DNA of 64,000 bases from Scylla paramamosain (lineage: Eukaryota > Arthropoda > Malacostraca > Decapoda > Portunidae), in assembly GCF_035594125.1 (NCBI RefSeq), contig NC_087186.1, positions 775,228 through 839,227 of the forward strand, given 5' to 3'. Positions 59,640 to 64,000 of the stretch are shown here, piece after piece. Both the position numbers and the translations under genes were made by a program. The notes under the pieces were generated by a model, which saw only the letters and a list, made by a program, of their open reading frames with translations, searched no databases and was not told the origin of the DNA. Numbering within the stretch: the stretch's first letter is position 1; every line of letters begins with the position of its first letter.

Positions 59640-61600
59640 TAAAGTTTGAACCTGTTATTTCTTGTTCTGTTCTGGTTGCTAATCCTAAGAATTATACTTA
59701 CATCCCCCTTGTTATAACCTCTATACCACTTAAAGACTTTTATCAGGTCCCCTCTTAACCTACGTCTCTCTAAAAAATGTAAATTTAACAGCTTCAATTT
59801 TGTCTCGTAAGGAATACTCCTCATCCCCTGTATCCTTTTAGTCATTTTCCTCTGTACTTATTTTAATTGACCTATATCTTTCCTGTATTGTTGGGACCAG
59901 AACTGCACAGCTTAGTCTAGATGAGGTTTGACCAGCGGCAAGTATAACTTTAATACTTTAATACTTTAATACTTTAATACTTTAATATTACTTCGGGCCT
60001 TCTACATTTAACAATCATAAAAATTAATCCTAATGCAATATTTGCGCTGTTTCTGCCCTCTATGCATTGTTTTCCTAGACGAAGTTCAGTGCTAACTATA
60101 ACTCCTTAATCTTTCTCATACCCTATACCTACCAGAATTTCGTACCTACTGTGTACCTACAGTGTGGGTTTCATCTATCTACGCTAAGTACTTAGCATTT
60201 GTTGATATTAAACTGCATTTGCCATCTGTCCATCCATTCATTCATCCTATCTAAATCTGCCTACAAGGCGATGGCATCCGATTCTGACCTAATTAATCAA
60301 CATGTCTTTTTCTGTCATCCGCAAATTTACTAACATAACTACTAATTCCACTATCCAAGTCATTGGCATATATTAAAAACAACAAGATCCCTAATACTGA
60401 TCCCTGTGGCACCCCACTAATTGCATGCCCCCACTTGGATTTAGAGTCGTTTATTGCAACTCTTTATCGTCTGTCGCTTAGCCATGACCTTATCCAGCCT
60501 AACACCTTCCCATCTATCCCGCGTGCCCTAACCTTTCTCAGGAGCTTCTGATGGGATATCTTGTCAAAAGCTTTACTAAACTCCATATATAAGATGACAC
60601 AACGATCATCATTATGTACTGCCTCGTACACTTTACTGTAAAAAAAAAATAACAAGTTTGTCAGGCAAGATTTCTTCTTCGTGAAGACGTGCTGTGACTG
60701 ATTTATCAAGTTATGTTTGTCTAAATGCTCCCTTATGCTCTTCGCTATTATTTAATCCAATATTTTACCCACAACTGAACTTAAGCTGACAGGTTCATAA
60801 TAAGACGATAAAGTTTTATCACCTTTCTTAAAGATGGGTAGTACATTAGCCTGTATCCACATTACTGATACCTCACCTGACTCAAGTAATTTCCTAAAGA
60901 CAGAAACAAATGGCTCACTAATAGCCTCTTTGCGTTCCTTAGGTATTCTGGGATATATTTCGTCTGGTCATGGTGTCTTGAACTTTTTTAGCCTATCTTT
61001 CTCCTGTTCCACTATCTCCTTAGTTATCAAAATATCTGCCAGCTTCTCATTAATATCTGCTTAAACATTTGTTCACTATTTGGCATATCCTGCATGTTTT
61101 CCAGGGTAAATATAGTTAAAAAAAATATTAATTTAGAATTTTACTAATCTCCTCCCCAGAACTAACCAACTACTCATCTGCTGCCTTTAATGGACATTTA
61201 GTATCCTTATTCTTCGCCCTGTATACCTGATAAAATCCCTTGGGGTCGGTCTTCGCCTGGCTGGCTACATTTATTTGACCTTAGATTTCCTCGTTAACCT
61301 CCTGATTGTTCTAAGTAATTCATTATAATGTGGCCTTAAGATCTCTTCACCTGCCCTTAATCTCTTGTATATACTTCTCATCCAGCCTACATAATGTTTT
61401 AATGTAGCAGTCATCCATTTAGGGTAATTTTTCTGTGATCTTATTGCTCTATACGGGATGTTAGCTAACTGTCCTGCATGCAAATTATCTATGAAATATT
61501 TATACAACTCATCTACATTTACTTCACCTAATCCCTTCATCTCGGCCCCTTCCATCCTCTTTACTCCCTCATCTATTCGCCTCGACCTCACCTCTCCCAT
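59640..61600 (-). pseudogene. CR1-like linker and reverse transcriptase
   Basis: Linker frame 61,600-61,271 (VDELYKYFIDNLHAGQLANI; RSQKNYPKWMTATLKHYVG). RT pieces: ILYMEFSKAFDKISHQKLL (palm motif A, with Glu where Asp is usual) at 60,709-60,464, IRSESDAIALQADLDRMNE-like sequence near 60,290-60,230 with breaks, and the C-terminal frame 59,845-59,640 (SIPYETKLKLLNLHFLERRR). Many stops between; the Y-A-D-D box is not legible. Inactive. Confidence 0.8.
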
Positions 61601-61630
61601 TTCAGCGTGACCTGACCCTCAAACATATAC
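61332..61630 (-). repeat. Left arm of a 299-bp perfect inverted repeat
   Basis: Base for base the reverse complement of 62,045-62,343 as far as I can read. It contains most of the CR1-like linker. The arm continues leftward into the rest of the element, so this is the original copy. Confidence 0.92.
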
Positions 61631-62044
61631 ATATATATAGTTGTGGCAGGGCAACTCGTGGCTGCTTCACCACGACAATGCGCCTGCTCACAATGCCCTG
61701 AGCATCAGAGAGTTCTTGGCCAAGAAGAACATCGCCGTGCTGGAGCAACCGCCCTACTCACCTGACCTCGCTCCGTGCGACTTCTTCCTCTTCCCCAAGC
61801 TCAAGGAGGTCATGAAGGGGACCCGTTTTGATGATGCGGACGACATCAAAAAGGCCGTGACGACGGAGCTGAGGAGCATCCCGCAAGAATCCTTCCAGCA
61901 GTGCATGCAAGCCTGGCAGAGAAGGATGGACAAGTGCATGCGGTGCCAGGGGGATTACTTCGAAGGAGATAACCTATAGTTTGTAGCCTGGATGTGAAAT
62001 AAAACTTGTGTGGCACCAGTCCTGGAACTTTAATGACACACCTC
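61631..62044 (+). mobile_element. Mariner remnant: transposase C-terminal third and 3' end
   Basis: Frame 61,641-61,979 encodes WLLHHDNAPAHNALSIREF and PPYSPDLAPCDFFLFPKLKE; 34 residues separate the two Asp residues, the D34D spacing of mariner. The frame is intact to GDYFEGDNL and TAG, followed by a 3' end resembling a mariner terminus (CCTGGAACTTTAATGACACA). The N-terminal two thirds, including the first catalytic Asp and the DNA-binding domain, are missing. It would bind and cut mariner ends if whole. It is GC-rich compared with its surroundings. Confidence 0.88.
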
Positions 62045-62343
62045 GTATATGTTTGAGGGTCAGGTCACGCTGAAATGGGAGAGGTGAGGTCGAGGCGAAT
62101 AGATGAGGGAGTAAAGAGGATGGAAGGGGCCGAGATGAAGGGATTAGGTGAAGTAAATGTAGATGAGTTGTATAAATATTTCATAGATAATTTGCATGCA
62201 GGACAGTTAGCTAACATCCCGTATAGAGCAATAAGATCACAGAAAAATTACCCTAAATGGATGACTGCTACATTAAAACATTATGTAGGCTGGATGAGAA
62301 GTATATACAAGAGATTAAGGGCAGGTGAAGAGATCTTAAGGCC
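62045..62343 (+). repeat. Right arm of the 299-bp perfect inverted repeat
   Basis: Inverted copy of the CR1-like linker (same 91-residue translation from MGEVRSRRIDEGVKR on the opposite strand). Similarity stops at GGCC|GTACACACC, after which the sequence is CT-rich (62,360-62,500) before CR1-like sequence in the original orientation resumes near 62,510. Confidence 0.92.
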
Positions 62344-62697
62344 GTACACACCTATACCCCCCTCTCTCTCTCTCTTCCGCCCCTTCCGGACACATCTTCC
62401 CTCCTCTTGTCCTATACCCTCACACCTCACCTCATCTCTCTCATCGTGCCTTATCTTTCTCAGATCTTTCCCCGACCTGACCTTACCCTTCATCCGTTGC
62501 TAGTCAACTTATTGGAGGTATCTTTTTAATTATTCAAAATCGGCTCTCCTAAAGTCAGGTATTTTACTAGTGCTTTTGCTTTTAAAAGTTTCTTCCCATT
62601 TTAGTTAATACCTAATTTCCCAATGGTCACTGTTACCTATCTGTCTTCCAACCTCTACCTGCGTGACTGCTTCCGTCCTGTTAGTAAGAATTATTAT

Positions 62698-63590
62698 TAT
62701 TATTTTTTTTTTATGTAGGAGGGACACTGGCCAATGGCAACATAAATCCAATAAAAATAAAAAAAAATCCACTCAGATACCAGTCCCATAAAAGGGTCCA
62801 AAGCGATAGCCAAAAATTGAAGCATATGTGTCTTGAAACCTCCCTCTTGACGGAATTCAAGTTATTAGGAAGGTGGAAATACAGAAGCGGGCAGGGAGTT
62901 CCAGAATTTATCGGAGAAAGGGATGAATGACTGAGAATATTGGTTAACTCTTCCGTTAGAGAGGTGGACAGAATAGTGGTGAAAGAAAGAAGAAAGTCTT
63001 GTGCAGCGAGGCCGCGGGAGGAGGGAAGGCATGCATTTAGCAAGATCGGAAGAGCAGTTAGAATGAAAATAGCGGTAGAAGGCAGCTAGAGATGTAACAT
63101 TGCGGCGATAAAAGAGAGGTTGAAGACAGTCAGTTAGAGGAGAGGAGTTGATGAGACCAAAAGCTTTTGATTCCACCCTGTCTAGAAGAGCAGTATGAGT
63201 GGAACCCCCTAGACATATGAAGCATACTGCATATATGGACTTATAAGGGCCTTGTACAGAGCTAGGAACCTGGGGGTGAGAAAAAAAACTGGCGGAGACG
63301 TGTCAGAACGCTTAACTTCATAGAAGCTGCTTTAGCTAGAGATGAGATGTGAAGTTTCCAGTGCAGATTATAAGTAAAGGACAGACCGAGGATGTTCAGT
63401 GTAAAAGAAGGGGACAGTTGAGTGTTACTGAAGAAGAGGGGATACTTGTCTGGAAGGTTGTGTTTAGTTGATAGATAGAGGAATTGAGTTGTTGAGGCAT
63501 TGAACAATATCAGGTTTGCTCTGCCCTAATCATAAATTTTAGGAAGATCAAGAGTAAGGCGCTATGTGGTTTCCCTGGGAATATTGTTCC
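62698..63590 (-). mobile_element. Non-LTR copy G, 5'-truncated, nested in the CR1-like element
   Basis: T run at 62,698-62,711, 3' UTR and RT C-terminal part (frames 63,176-62,865 and 63,507-63,262, with [15 protein letters not shown] and RVESKAFRLINSS-like sequence). It ends near 63,590, where CR1-like endonuclease sequence begins. Heavily truncated; it includes only the last 0.9 kb of the family. Confidence 0.92.
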
Positions 63591-64000
63591 CCCTTGTGTG
63601 TTCTAGGACTACATGTTTAAGAAAATAAATATGCTGAATTACCTTAAGCAATTCCTCTGCCTCCTTCTTACCCACCATCATCATTCATCATCATCAGTCG
63701 ATATTCCTAAAATTAAAATCACTTACCACACATAACTGACTGTACCTTCCAGCTCTATTTATTTCCTGCCTCAGTGAGGTGGTAATTTCCTTTGTATTGC
63801 TCGGTGGCCTGTAAGCTACTCCCAGTACAACTGACTGTGATTTTTTTCTTAATATCTACCCATATCGACTCGGCTTTGCTATCTTTTTTAATTCTACTGT
63901 TAATACAACACTAATGTATCCCTAACGTATAACGCGACGCCTTCTCCACTCCAGTTTTTCCTGTCTTTATAGAACAGTGTATAATCAGCTATTTTAACCT
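63590..64000 (-). pseudogene. CR1-like endonuclease fragment
   Basis: Minus-strand translation from the window edge gives ADYTLFYKDRKNWSGEGVAL, YVRDTLVL and, after breaks, TTSLRQEINRAGRYSQLCVV and SDFNFRNID, the Gly-Gly-Val-Ala strand and the S-D-F-N strand of APE endonuclease. The C-terminal end with GNSDHWEIRY lies beyond copy G near 62,590. The N-terminus is outside the window. Confidence 0.75.

Larger units (their letters stand above)
59465..64000 (-). mobile_element. CR1/L2-like non-LTR retrotransposon, decayed, cut by window edge
   Basis: Minus-strand order from the right edge: endonuclease (64,000-63,590), insertion of copy G, endonuclease end (about 62,690-62,510), linker, RT (about 61,270-59,640) and C-terminal domain to about 59,465. 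The linker is present twice in opposite orientation around a mariner remnant. It differs in sequence from copies A-G and from the RTE-like element. Clade is inferred from RT C-terminal motifs (LRGDLIKVFKWYRGYNKGDV). Confidence 0.82.

Overview
This window looks like a repeat-dense stretch of an arthropod nuclear genome, probably a decapod crustacean. That is an inference from very long (TA)n, (GA)n and (ATT)n arrays, TTAGG-type telomere-like repeats, GT-AG intron signals, AATAAA signals, and the mix of Ty3/Gypsy, BEL/Pao, APE-type non-LTR, hAT, mariner and Polinton elements. I see no ordinary host gene, no tRNA or rRNA and no CRISPR. Nearly every coding stretch is a transposon gene, most of them broken.

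Layout. 1-4.2 kb: decayed Ty3/Gypsy element (Gypsy-1, minus strand) cut by the window edge. 4.6-6.65 kb: 5'-truncated non-LTR copy A. 8.4-13.15 kb: (TA)n arrays, one of which holds an apparently full-length non-LTR copy B. 13.15-15.5 kb: 5' LTR, gag and protease piece of Gypsy-2 (plus strand); its integrase piece and 3' LTR are at 37.25-39.2 kb. Between these halves lie an RNase H-bearing non-LTR element (16.4-18.9 kb), unassigned DNA, and the main feature of the window. 39.3-43.76 kb: three further copies (C, D, E) of the copy A/B family, permuted and head to head. 43.76-51.75 kb: Gypsy-3 (minus) split by a hAT transposon with a perfect 8-bp target duplication, itself split by non-LTR copy F. 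51.76-54.48 kb: decayed RTE-like element. 54.79-55.33 kb: palindromic element carrying inverted TTAGG runs. 55.33-59.46 kb: BEL/Pao element. 59.47-64 kb: CR1-like element containing a 299-bp perfect inverted repeat around a mariner remnant, plus non-LTR copy G.

Main feature. Positions 20,274-35,937 are a complete Polinton/Maverick, a virus-like self-synthesising DNA transposon of 15,664 bp. It has about 1.2-kb terminal inverted repeats and a perfect 6-bp target duplication (CAGACG). All its recognisable genes read left to right: penton-like capsid protein, protein-primed DNA polymerase B with likely 5' introns, packaging ATPase, retrovirus-like integrase with C-terminal chromodomain, two small conserved-type proteins, a macro-domain-like (ADP-ribose-related) protein, a pVI-like protein, major capsid protein, adenain-like cysteine protease and a Pro/Gln-rich acidic protein. 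Replication (polymerase), integration (integrase, TIRs) and virion formation (capsid proteins, ATPase, protease) are thus all represented. Polymerase, integrase, ATPase, capsid protein and one small gene carry stops or frameshifts, so this copy is not autonomous. The macro-like, penton-like, pVI-like and 118-residue frames are open. The macro-like cargo gene, the overlapping ATPase/integrase/118-residue frames and the repeated subterminal motif are the most unusual parts.
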